Positions 1 through 8,209 of a stretch of DNA of 64,000 nt are shown here, piece by piece. The DNA lies in assembly GCA_015057625.1 (NCBI GenBank), contig SVDZ01000005.1, forward strand, positions 60,949-124,948, given 5' to 3'. The position numbers and the translations under genes are program-made. Source of the stretch: Lachnospiraceae bacterium. Its GTDB lineage: Bacteria > Bacillota > Clostridia > Lachnospirales > Lachnospiraceae. The number at the start of each line of letters is the position of its first letter. Within the stretch, counting starts at the first letter, position 1. The notes beneath the pieces were generated by a model, which was not told the origin of the DNA, made no database searches, and saw only the letters and a list, made by a program, of their open reading frames with translations.

Positions 1-1161
1 TCCACACTTGATTTTTTGTTCTGGAACGTACCTCATATTCTTATATCTCTTATGGGCATACGTTCCACACTTGATTTTTTGTTCTGGAACGTACCTCATA
101 TTCTTATATCTCTTATGGGCATACGTTCCACACTTGATTTCTTGTTCTGGAACGTACCTCATATTCTTATATCTCTTATGGGCATGCGTTCCACACTTGA
201 TTTTTTGTTCTGGAACGTACCTCATATTATTATCTTTCTTATGGGCATGCGTTCCATACTTGATTTCTTGTTCTGGAACGCCTCCATGCACCTCTAGCTT
301 CTTAAACACATGCGTTCCACACTTGATTTCTTGTTCTGGAACGCCTCCATGCACCTCTAGCTTCTTAAACACATGCGTTCCACACTTGATTTTTTATTCT
401 GGAACGTACCTCCTATTCTTATCTTTCTTATGGTCATGCGTTCCACACTTGATTTCTTGTTCTGGAACGCCTCCATGCACCTCTAGCTTCTTAAACACAT
501 ACGTTCCATACTTGATTTCTTGTTCTGGAACGCCTCCACGTACCTCTAGCTTCTTAATCACATGCGTTCCATACTTGATTTCTTGTTCTGGAACGTACCT
601 CCTATTCTTATATCTCTTATGGGCATGCGTTCCACACTTGATTTTTGTTCTGGAACGTACCTCCTATTCTTATCTTTCTTATGGGCATGCGTTCCACACT
701 TGATTTTTTGTTCTGGAACGCCTCCATGCACCTCTAGCTTCTTAAACACATACGTTCCATACTTGATTTCTTGTTCTGGAACGTACCTCATATTCTTATC
801 TTTCTTATGGGCATGCGTTCCACACTTGATTTCTTGTTCTGGAACGCCTCCATGCACCTCTAGTTTCTTAAACACATACGTTCCACACTTGATTTTTTGT
901 TCTGGAACGTACCTCATATTCTTATCTTTCTTATGGGCATACGTTCCATACTTGATTTTTTGTTCTGGAACGCCTCCATGCACCTCTAGCTTCTTAAACA
1001 CATGCGTTCCACACTTGATTTCTTGTTCTGGAACGCCTCCACGTACCTCTAGCTTCTTAAACACATGCGTTCCATACTTGATTTTTTGTTCTGGAACGCC
1101 TCCACGTACCTCTAGCTTCTTAATCACATGCGTTCCACACTTGTTTTTTTGTTCTGGAACG
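1..1161. repeat. 63-bp-period tandem array of inverted-repeat modules
   Basis: CGTTCC recurs at 61, 124, 187, 250, 313, 376, 439, 502, 565, 628, 690, 753, 816, 879, 942, 1005, 1068 and 1131, and a truncated copy touches the window edge. The period is 63 bp, with one 62-bp unit between 628 and 690. Each unit has a conserved 31-bp module with arms CGTTCCA and TGGAACG around a 17-nt centre (ACTTGATTTCTTGTTC type). A second part of about 32 bp follows and takes one of two recurring forms: type A starts TACCTCATATTCTTAT, and type B starts CCTCCATGCACCTCTAGC. The order from the left edge is A A A A B B A B B A A B A B A B B B. Because 63 is a multiple of three, reading frames stay open on both strands, so openness does not prove coding. 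On the minus strand one frame reads a GVPEQ...KCGTH...KKLEV repeat. Confidence 0.93.
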
Positions 1162-1191
1162 CCTCTCCTCACATATCTTCTATAATACCAC

Positions 1192-1222
1192 AAAGCACAG
1201 GGACATCATATCCCTGTGCTTT
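1192..1222. terminator. 12-bp perfect hairpin between repeat array and DUF1846 gene
   Basis: Arms AAAGCACAGGGA (1192-1203) and TCCCTGTGCTTT (1211-1222) enclose a 7-nt loop. It lies 82 bp past the stop of the minus-strand DUF1846 gene, so it may end that transcript. Neither side has a long T-run (TTTG on the minus strand, TTTGCATTATT on the plus strand), so terminator strength is uncertain. Confidence 0.5.
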
Positions 1223-1304
1223 GCATTATTATTCAAAACCTATGTTTTCATTAAAACAAAAACTTCTTTAAAGCCTCAACTTCTTCCTTAATGTTTATTA
1301 TTCC

Positions 1305-2795
1305 TTAATGTTTATGATACATTCTTCCGTCTTCCTCGTACTTTGGCTCGCATGTGAGCTGAATTCCGAGTTTCTTGAATATCTGCTCGTCAACAGGTGA
1401 TAACAAAACTGTTGAGTGTGCATCACAGCCTTTAAGTTTAGGCAACTGCTCTAAGGCTATCTTTGCAATATCGCTGTGAGCCGCTGTTGATGAAAGTGCT
1501 GTGAGTATTTCATCTGTATGAAGTCTTGGATTGCTGCTTCCAAGATAGTTTGTCTTAAGTGTCTGGATAGGCTCGATTGCCTCAGGAGCAATGAGCTTGA
1601 TTTCGTCATCAATGCCTGCCAATACTTTGATAGCATTGAGAAGGGCTGATGAAGCTGCACCGAGCAACTCACTTGTTCTTCCTGTAACGACAGTTCCATC
1701 AGGAAGCTCAATTGCTGCTGCAGGTTTGCCGTTGGTCTGAGCTTCTCTCTTTAAAGCTTCCACAGCAACCTTTCTATCTTCGACAGTTATCTCTGCCTGT
1801 TTCATAAGCAGTTCTAACTTATAAATATCATCTTTAGTTGCGCCTTTTCTCTTCTTCTCGCAAAGGCTCTTGAAATATCTTCTGATAATTTCCTGTTTTG
1901 AAGCTTCACAACAAGCATCATCATCAAAGATACAATTTCCTGCCATATTAACACCCATGTCAGTAGGCGACTTATATGGGCTCTCGCCGGCAATAAGTTC
2001 AAACATCGCATTTACAACAGGGAAGATTTCAATATCTCTGTTGTAGTTGACCGTAGTCACACCGTAAGCTTCAAGGTGGAATGGGTCAATCATATTTACG
2101 TCATTGAGATCAGCTGTAGCTGCTTCGTACGCAAGATTAACCGGATGTTTGAGAGGAATATTCCAAATAGGGAATGTCTCAAACTTAGCGTAACCTGCCT
2201 TAACACCTTTCTTGTGTTCGTGGTATAACTGTGAAAGACAAGTTGCCATCTTTCCGCTACCAGGTCCCGGTGCTGTAATAACAACGAGCGGACGCTCTGT
2301 CTCAATGTAATCATTCTTTCCGTATCCATCATCACTAACAATGAACTTAACATCACTAGGATATCCGGGAATTTTGTAGTGTTTGTAAGATTTAATGCCC
2401 ATAGACTCAAGTCTCTTCATAAAGAGCTCTGCAGAAGGCTGTCCTGAAAACTTAGTAAGACAAACACTTCCGACAAAAAGTCCGATTGACTGAAACTCAT
2501 CAATAAGTCTGAGTACGTCCATGTCATAAGTAATACCGTAGTCGCCTCTGACTTTATTCTCCTCAATGTCCTCAGCGCTGATTACTACAACAATTTCAGC
2601 CTGATCCTTTAACTGAAGAAGCATCTGCAACTTTGAATCCGGTTCAAACCCTGGCAAAACCCTTGAAGCGTGAAAATCGTCAAATAACTTTCCACCAAAC
2701 TCAAGATAAAGTTTGTTACCAAACTGAGCAATTCTCTCTCTGATATGCTCTGACTGCATTTTCAAATACTTGTCATTGTCAAATCCTTTTCTCAC
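1305..2795 (-). CDS. DUF1846 (UPF0371) family protein
   Basis: This 496-residue protein matches the usual length of the DUF1846/UPF0371 family, which is widespread in Firmicutes and has no firm biochemical role. It opens MRKGFDNDKYLKMQ and looks soluble and cytoplasmic, with no signal peptide or membrane segment. Residues about 170-182 read VVITAPGPGSGKM, which resembles a Walker A nucleotide-binding loop. The start is GTG at 2795, preceded by AGAGGT at a normal distance. Its last codons and stop are followed by a perfect 15-bp repeat of themselves (1284-1298 and 1301-1315). It lies downstream of a terminator, so it is probably its own transcription unit. The family assignment is firm; the function is unknown. 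Confidence 0.88.
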   Translation of the reverse strand: MRKGFDNDKYLKMQSEHIRERIAQFGNKLYLEFGGKLFDDFHASRVLPGFEPDSKLQMLLQLKDQAEIVVVISAEDIEENKVRGDYGITYDMDVLRLIDEFQSIGLFVGSVCLTKFSGQPSAELFMKRLESMGIKSYKHYKIPGYPSDVKFIVSDDGYGKNDYIETERPLVVITAPGPGSGKMATCLSQLYHEHKKGVKAGYAKFETFPIWNIPLKHPVNLAYEAATADLNDVNMIDPFHLEAYGVTTVNYNRDIEIFPVVNAMFELIAGESPYKSPTDMGVNMAGNCIFDDDACCEASKQEIIRRYFKSLCEKKRKGATKDDIYKLELLMKQAEITVEDRKVAVEALKREAQTNGKPAAAIELPDGTVVTGRTSELLGAASSALLNAIKVLAGIDDEIKLIAPEAIEPIQTLKTNYLGSSNPRLHTDEILTALSSTAAHSDIAKIALEQLPKLKGCDAHSTVLLSPVDEQIFKKLGIQLTCEPKYEEDGRMYHKH

Positions 2796-2908
2796 TGATT
2801 TTTACCTCTTTTGTCTAACATATTTTTCTAATTTTCTTTCGTTGCCATTTATAAAACAACAAAGATAATTATAACATATATAATGTTCTTTTTGTGAAAA
2901 AAATCAAA

Positions 2909-2946
2909 AAACTTGTAACACAATTTTATATACGTGTTACAAGTTT
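2909..2946 (-). terminator. Rho-independent terminator after paaK
   Basis: A 13-bp stem with arms 2909-2921 (AAACTTGTAACAC) and 2934-2946 encloses a 12-nt AT-rich loop. On the minus strand it runs into TTTTTTGATTTTTTT. It lies 70 bp past the paaK stop. Confidence 0.85.
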
Positions 2947-2968
2947 TTAGTATTATTTAAATTGCTAT

Positions 2969-3026
2969 AAATCTTTCGATTATTAATCCAATTAAATCTT
3001 TCGATTATTATCCAATTAAATCTTTC
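2969..3026. repeat. Tandem duplication at the 3' end of paaK
   Basis: Units of 25 bp (2969-2993) and 24 bp (2994-3017) starting AAATCTTTCGATTATT are followed by a third partial copy (3018-3026) inside the paaK coding end. The repeat therefore copies the stop-proximal sequence into the untranslated region. Confidence 0.8.
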
Positions 3027-4314
3027 TGTTGTCGATTACTCTGACAGCTTTTCCTTCACTTCTTGGAATTGAATTTGGCTCAACAAGTGTAACCTTAGCA
3101 TAAATTCCAAGCATACTCTTAAGTCCGGATACGATTTCACGCTCTTTAGCCTTGATAACTTCGTAGTCAGAGTTAATAAGCATTCCGCTCTTTTCAACAT
3201 GTACATCAAGTGTATCACTGTTGTCAATTCTGTCGATGATAAGCTGGTAGTTAGGTTCCATACCACGTTTAATAAGAACTTCCTCTACCTGTGAAGGGTA
3301 AACATTTACACCCTTGATGATAAGCATATCATCTGTTCTTCCCATGAGTCTGTGAATACGGGCATGTGTACGTCCACATTTACATTTTTCATGAGTAATA
3401 TATGTGATATCTTTAGTTCTGTATCTGATAAGTGGGAAAGCTTCCTTAGCAAAACTTGTAAATACAAGCTCTCCAAGTTCTCCGTCAGGTACAGGCTCTA
3501 AAGTCTCTGGATCTACAACCTCAGGAATGAAATAATCCTCGCAGATGTGCATTCCATCCTGCTCTTCACACTCAAATGATACACCAGGTCCTTCAATTTC
3601 TGTAAGACCGTAGATATCATGAGCTTTAATACCAAGCTTGCCTTCGATTGAATGTCTCATATCTTCAGACCAAGCTTCTGCTCCAAAAATACCAGCCTTC
3701 AACTTAAGATTACCTTTGATGCCTCTCTTCTCGATAGACTCTGCAAGGTAAGCAGCATAAGATGGTGTACAACAAAGAATAGTAGCCCCCATATCCTGCA
3801 TAAACTGAAGCTGTCTGTCTGTGTTTCCTGATGACATAGGAAGTGTAAGACAGCCCACCTTATGAGAACCGTCGTGCAATCCCGAACCACCGGTAAACAA
3901 ACCGTAACCGTAGCAAACGTGAACTACATCTTCATCTGTAGCTCCTGCAGCAACCAATGCTCTGGCTGTACAGTCACTCCACATATCCAAATCCTTCTGA
4001 GTATAAAAATCAACAACTCTCTTACCTGTAGTTCCAGATGTAGAATGGATACGAACACAATCCTTAAGCGGTCTTGCAAGCAAGCCAAAAGGATACGCAT
4101 CTCTCAAATCATCTTTAGTGAGAAATGGCAATTTAGTAATATCGTCTAAGCTCTTAATATCGTCAGGTGTAACACCAATCTCATCCATCTTCTTTGCGTA
4201 GAACGGTACATTTTCATATACACGTTTTACCACATCTTTAAGACCCTGCTCCTGAATCTTCTTAATCTCAGATTGAGGCATAGTCTCAATGTCTTCTTGG
4301 AAATATTTACCCAT
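3016..4314 (-). CDS. paaK: Phenylacetate-CoA ligase family enzyme
   Basis: This is an AMP-forming acyl-CoA synthetase of the PaaK family (432 residues, typical length). It activates phenylacetate or a related aryl-acetate with ATP and CoA in the cytoplasm. The adenylate-binding signature STSGTTGK is at residues 91-98. YGLTEIEGPG lies near residue 230 and the GRTDDMLIIKGVNVYP hinge follows near residue 325. The cysteines in CKCGRTHARIH are typical of the family. GGAAGG lies upstream of the ATG. It has its own terminator. No other phenylacetate genes are nearby, so in this anaerobe it may serve aromatic amino-acid fermentation or indole-acetate use; the substrate cannot be read from the sequence. 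Confidence 0.93.
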   Translation of the reverse strand: MGKYFQEDIETMPQSEIKKIQEQGLKDVVKRVYENVPFYAKKMDEIGVTPDDIKSLDDITKLPFLTKDDLRDAYPFGLLARPLKDCVRIHSTSGTTGKRVVDFYTQKDLDMWSDCTARALVAAGATDEDVVHVCYGYGLFTGGSGLHDGSHKVGCLTLPMSSGNTDRQLQFMQDMGATILCCTPSYAAYLAESIEKRGIKGNLKLKAGIFGAEAWSEDMRHSIEGKLGIKAHDIYGLTEIEGPGVSFECEEQDGMHICEDYFIPEVVDPETLEPVPDGELGELVFTSFAKEAFPLIRYRTKDITYITHEKCKCGRTHARIHRLMGRTDDMLIIKGVNVYPSQVEEVLIKRGMEPNYQLIIDRIDNSDTLDVHVEKSGMLINSDYEVIKAKEREIVSGLKSMLGIYAKVTLVEPNSIPRSEGKAVRVIDNRKI

Positions 4315-4482
4315 TATAATATTCCTTCCTTTTCCGTAGTATCTTCAAATCATGAGTAATCTGTGGCCAATAAAGTCTCTTCAATAATTGAAAAAGCTTC
4401 GTCTCCACACAGAATCACCTCAAGAATTCAGTCCAAAGTATATTCTACAACATTTAGTGTATTAAAGCAATGAAGAATTTAC

Positions 4483-5679
4483 TTACACTTCCTCAAAGAA
4501 TGTATCCGGTTTTTCAGGATTGAAGATTTCATTACAGGTCATCACTGTAACAAGATTCTCTGTCTCACTTAAATTGATAATATTGTGAGTCCAGCCCGGT
4601 ATCATATGAATAGCCTCAATCTTATCTCCGCTAACCTCAAACTCAACCATCTCTCCGGTGTTGATGTTTCGTTCCTGAATCAGTCCTTGTCCCGAAACAA
4701 CAATGAACAATTCCCATTTGGTATTATGCCAATGCTGCCCCTTAATGACTCCCGGCTTGCTAATATTGATAGAAACCTGTCCGCAATCCTCAGTGTGCAC
4801 CAGTTCTGTAAAAGAACCTCGCTCGTCGGCATTGGTCTTTAACGAAAATTTGAATTTTTCTTTTGGCAAATATGTGAGGTATAAAGAATAAAGTTTCTTT
4901 GCAAAAGAGCCCTCCGGCATCTTTGGCATCATAAGTGTGGATGGCTGTTCCTTAAACTGTGCCAACAAATCAACGATTTCTCCAAGAGTCACCTTGTGAG
5001 TAGTTGGAACAAAACAAAAACGTCCGTCTTCCTTCTCCACTGCCTCAACACCCTCAAACTCGCAATGCTTCTCTTTTCCTTCTAACAGGTCAAACATTCC
5101 CTCCACCAAATCGTCGATGTAGAGAAGTTCCAATTCAGTACTTCTGTCATTTACAGTAAACTCTTCATCATTTGCTACTGCATGACAAAATGTAGAAACC
5201 GCAGAATTGTACTTTGGTCTTGAGTGCCCCATAAGATTTGGGAACCTGTACACTGCAACCTTGACACCTGTCTCCTTAGCATACTCGAAGAACAAATCCT
5301 CTCCCGCTTTTTTGGAGCGGCCATACTCAGAATCACCAAATCTTCCTGAAAGAGTAGCCTGTATAGAAGAACTCAGCATAATAGTTGCCTTATTATTATA
5401 TTTCTTAAGGTGACCAAGTAATTCAGATGCAAACCCAAAATTGCCTTCCATAAATTCTTCCGGATTGGTAGGTCTGTTAACCCCAGCAAGATTAAAAACA
5501 AAATCCGCTTCCCTGCAATACTTTTCAAGTTCAGCCGCTGTTGAGTCAAGATCATATTCAAAAATCTCGTCAATCACAATATGTGGTCTTGTTCTGTTTT
5601 TGTAGTCTCTGATATTTTTTAAATTGTTAACAAGGGCGGTTCCTACCATCCCCTTTGCTCCTGTAACTAAAATGTTCAT
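4483..5679 (-). CDS. capF: CapF-type UDP-L-FucNAc pathway epimerase/reductase
   Basis: This is a two-domain enzyme of the CapF/WbjC/FnlB family (398 residues). Residues 1-260 form an extended short-chain dehydrogenase with GAKGMVG at 7-13 and YGRSKKAG as the Tyr-Lys pair. Residues about 275-398 form a cupin (HWHNTKWELFIVV, then GWTHNIINLS). Known CapF enzymes epimerise C3 with the cupin and reduce the 4-keto sugar with NADPH, working between CapE and CapG to give UDP-N-acetyl-L-fucosamine. AAAGGA precedes the ATG. Its partners lie 6.7 kb (capG) and 9.6 kb (capE) upstream, separated by accessory genes, whereas capE-F-G is normally contiguous. Confidence 0.93.
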   Translation of the reverse strand: MNILVTGAKGMVGTALVNNLKNIRDYKNRTRPHIVIDEIFEYDLDSTAAELEKYCREADFVFNLAGVNRPTNPEEFMEGNFGFASELLGHLKKYNNKATIMLSSSIQATLSGRFGDSEYGRSKKAGEDLFFEYAKETGVKVAVYRFPNLMGHSRPKYNSAVSTFCHAVANDEEFTVNDRSTELELLYIDDLVEGMFDLLEGKEKHCEFEGVEAVEKEDGRFCFVPTTHKVTLGEIVDLLAQFKEQPSTLMMPKMPEGSFAKKLYSLYLTYLPKEKFKFSLKTNADERGSFTELVHTEDCGQVSINISKPGVIKGQHWHNTKWELFIVVSGQGLIQERNINTGEMVEFEVSGDKIEAIHMIPGWTHNIINLSETENLVTVMTCNEIFNPEKPDTFFEEV

Positions 5680-5795
5680 TGTTTTTCCTTTCTACTCTTA
5701 TATGAATATGTGAATTCAAGACTTATGTGTGAGTCTTGAAAAAAGTTTCCTGAATCTAGAATCCATCTAATATCATATCACAATAAAATAAAAAC

Positions 5796-5823
5796 AGCCA
5801 CACTAACTAAAGTTAGTGTGGCT
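5796..5823 (-). terminator. Terminator of Ig-like gene A
   Basis: A near-perfect palindrome has arms AGCCACACTAACT and AGTTAGTGTGGCT. On the minus strand it is followed by GTTTTTATTTT. It is almost the same as the terminator at 8172-8199 and was duplicated along with the gene. Confidence 0.9.
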
Positions 5824-5845
5824 GAAATCTTTATTAATTGCTTTA

Positions 5846-8086
5846 TTAATCAACTTTTTCAACGATAATATCAAATGTTGCTACATTAGCATCCATAGAA
5901 TACCTACGTGCGCCTAAATAATATGTCTTGCCTGCAGTCAAATTATAAGTGATTTTAAAATTGTTTTCATCTCCTCCATCATCATTTGATGTTAAAGTTT
6001 CTCCGGAATCTGAAAAAAGATATCCATATGTGTCATAGTATCCGGTTGAATAGAATGAATAGTTACCACTTTCAGTTGGTGTAAAGCTGTATGTATTATA
6101 AAGATAATCAACACTTATGCTGCTTGGTTGTCCCAGTGTTAGTGTTCCCTTGACATTGGATTCTGTTTTAAATGTCGTTTTAACCGTTAGATTTAAAGGG
6201 ACATTTACATTAATCGTAGCAGAATACCTATAAAGACCAACTGATGTTTTCGTTGTTAAAGTACGTTTTCCTCTTGCTAAATATATTTTTGAACCAGTTC
6301 CCACATATGTATCATCTTCGTCATACCAATTCAAATCATCAACAGGAATTGAACTGTCACTAGTTAGAACATTAACAGGATATGCAGGTAATACAAAATT
6401 CAATTCAGTAGTATTTTTTGAAATATTAACATTGAAATAATACTTTTCTATACCATGTTTACTTATCTGTATAGTATATATTCCTGCTGGGAGCATCTTA
6501 TCATAAGTATACTTTCCATCTTTTCCCGTATACTCATAATCATATATCCAAAAACGATCATTAGGATTAGCACTATAGATTGTTACATAACAACTAGTCA
6601 CCATTGCTCCTGTTAAATCCTTAACCATTCCACTTACATTATATCCCCTTCTGATTTCAATCGGCAAGTTAAAGGTGGTTGATAATGCCGAGTTGTTTGC
6701 GTCTTGAACTTTAATTGTTACATTAAATTTTGAAGGTTCTTTCACTTCTCCTATAATATATGCTCCGGAAATTCTTAATCCATGGGAATCTCCCACAATA
6801 GAATATGTATATGAGCCGCTTCCACCAATGGCATATATTCTTTTATCTATGTCATATGGTACATCTTTGCCTAGCACACCGACTTCTTCATAAGCACCGG
6901 CTACAAGATGATTATCATCACCAATCAAGAAAACTAATTTGAAAGTATACGAATAATTCAATTCATCTTTAACTTTTACTATACAGTTATATTTGCCTGC
7001 TTGAGTGAATTTGCCTTTAATTTTAAGATAATAACCTTCCATTTTAACGTTAATACCTTTTGGCAATCCCGATACATTCGAAATAATCATAGCACCAATG
7101 CCATCAACAGACAGAGATTTATCTATTGAAGAATCAACTGAATAGGAATAATATTCTTCACTATAATAATCGCCACGTTTTTCCATAAAGCGCGCTTCTT
7201 TTGAAACACTGCCATTAGGTAATCCGCTAACTGAAACCTGCACAAAATCTGCATTATATAATTCGTCATAAATAGTAATTTCATAAGTTTTATTGTCTGA
7301 AGTAGTGATATTGTTAATTTTACATTTGCGATTATATAATCCATTGTCATATCTTTTTGATTTAACAGTAAAATTATCATCTGACAACTTGTATGGATAT
7401 GACAAAGTCACCTTCAAGCTATACTCATTCATCACAGATAAATCATCAATATACACATTGTTATTGACTATGACTTCACACTTTTTATTTACTCCTGATC
7501 CATCAGCTGCAAGTGCTGTAATTGTAGCTTTGCCGGCTGTAATTCCCTTAACCACACCTTTTGCATCTACTGTTGCCACCTTTGGATTCGAAGATTTCCA
7601 AAGAATTTTTTTATTGGAAACTTTCTTTGTAGTTATCTTTGCAGTTAATGCAAGTGTTTTGTTCTTTGAAACTGTGGCCTTTGTCTTACTAATTGTCATC
7701 TTTGATGCCGGTGTTCCAACAGTAACTTTCACCTTTGCTTTCTTTTTACCTGACTTTGTAGTAAGGGTAATAACCGCTTTACCTTTTTTCAAAGCTTTTA
7801 CTTTAATGTTCTTGCCTGATTTTGATACGGCAACTGTCTTAGGCTTGCTTGATTTTACAGTGTATTTTTTAGATGCACCCTTTCCGGATGTTTTTACTTT
7901 AACCTTTAAAACCTTTGATTTGCCTTTCTTTAAAGTAAGTGTTGAAGCAGGGAGATTAGTAACTGATATTCCTGTTACCTTTCCTTTTGCAGCTTCAACA
8001 GGTACACTTCCACAATTGATGCTTGTAATAATCAATGTTGCGGCAAGTGCCTTTGTGATAGTTGATTTTAAATTTTTTTTACTCAT
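5846..8086 (-). CDS. Secreted Ig-like (Big_2) surface protein, copy A
   Basis: This is a secreted modular protein of 746 residues. The ATG at 8086 is chosen because AGGAG lies 11 nt upstream and a signal peptide follows (ALAATLIITSINCG...VEAA); a longer frame upstream has no ribosome site. Residues about 35-130 form a lysine-rich beta-sandwich. Residues about 130-220 form a bacterial Ig-like Big_2 domain (WKSSNPKVATVDAKGVVKG). Two putative cadherin/Ig-like segments follow (GSGSYTYSIVG). A carboxypeptidase-regulatory-like fold comes near residue 500 (YNVSGMVKDLTG), and a PPC-like C-terminal domain (YSFTPTESGNYSFYS) ends the protein. No LPXTG anchor is visible. It is a tandem paralogue of the next gene. 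A role in adhesion or polymer binding is inference. Confidence 0.85.
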   Translation of the reverse strand: MSKKNLKSTITKALAATLIITSINCGSVPVEAAKGKVTGISVTNLPASTLTLKKGKSKVLKVKVKTSGKGASKKYTVKSSKPKTVAVSKSGKNIKVKALKKGKAVITLTTKSGKKKAKVKVTVGTPASKMTISKTKATVSKNKTLALTAKITTKKVSNKKILWKSSNPKVATVDAKGVVKGITAGKATITALAADGSGVNKKCEVIVNNNVYIDDLSVMNEYSLKVTLSYPYKLSDDNFTVKSKRYDNGLYNRKCKINNITTSDNKTYEITIYDELYNADFVQVSVSGLPNGSVSKEARFMEKRGDYYSEEYYSYSVDSSIDKSLSVDGIGAMIISNVSGLPKGINVKMEGYYLKIKGKFTQAGKYNCIVKVKDELNYSYTFKLVFLIGDDNHLVAGAYEEVGVLGKDVPYDIDKRIYAIGGSGSYTYSIVGDSHGLRISGAYIIGEVKEPSKFNVTIKVQDANNSALSTTFNLPIEIRRGYNVSGMVKDLTGAMVTSCYVTIYSANPNDRFWIYDYEYTGKDGKYTYDKMLPAGIYTIQISKHGIEKYYFNVNISKNTTELNFVLPAYPVNVLTSDSSIPVDDLNWYDEDDTYVGTGSKIYLARGKRTLTTKTSVGLYRYSATINVNVPLNLTVKTTFKTESNVKGTLTLGQPSSISVDYLYNTYSFTPTESGNYSFYSTGYYDTYGYLFSDSGETLTSNDDGGDENNFKITYNLTAGKTYYLGARRYSMDANVATFDIIVEKVD
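7491..8056 (-). repeat. 566-bp block identical to 9861-10426
   Basis: Line-by-line reading shows no mismatch to 9861-10426 at an offset of 2,370. Both ends break abruptly, with mismatches just outside. The block encodes residues about 11-198 of Ig-like copy A. Confidence 0.92.
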
Positions 8087-8107
8087 TGTAAAGAGCTCCT
8101 TTCTTGA

Positions 8108-8136
8108 ATAATAGCGAAATAAAATAACGCAATCAA
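8108..8136 (-). promoter_or_regulatory. Probable sigma-A promoter of Ig-like gene A
   Basis: On the minus strand TTGATT (8131-8136) is separated by exactly 17 bp from TATTAT (8108-8113). The start site would fall near 8101, giving a very short leader of about 15 nt that still contains the AGGAG site. Confidence 0.6.
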
Positions 8137-8171
8137 ATCTATCTAATATCATATCACAATAAAATAGAAAC

Positions 8172-8199
8172 AGCCACACTAACTAACGTTAGTGTGGCT
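8172..8199 (-). terminator. Terminator of Ig-like gene B
   Basis: Arms AGCCACACTAAC and GTTAGTGTGGCT are followed on the minus strand by GTTTCTATTTTATTG. It is the duplicate of the hairpin at 5796-5823. Confidence 0.85.
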
Positions 8200-8209
8200 G
8201 AAATCTTTA

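Noticed and set aside
1..1161. CRISPR array
   Set aside because: The regular repeat/spacer look is misleading. The intervening sequences are two recurring types, not unique spacers, the period is 63 bp with inverted arms, and no cas gene is in the window.
8..1193. Coding genes on either strand through the tandem array
   Set aside because: Frames are open because the unit is 63 bp without stops in several frames on both strands. One 62-bp unit breaks the frame, and neither reading has a ribosome site with an ATG start.
4315..4482. Riboswitch in the paaK leader
   Set aside because: The 167-nt leader can pair CTGTG with CACAG and contains GA-rich loops, but I could not match it to a known riboswitch or T-box architecture.
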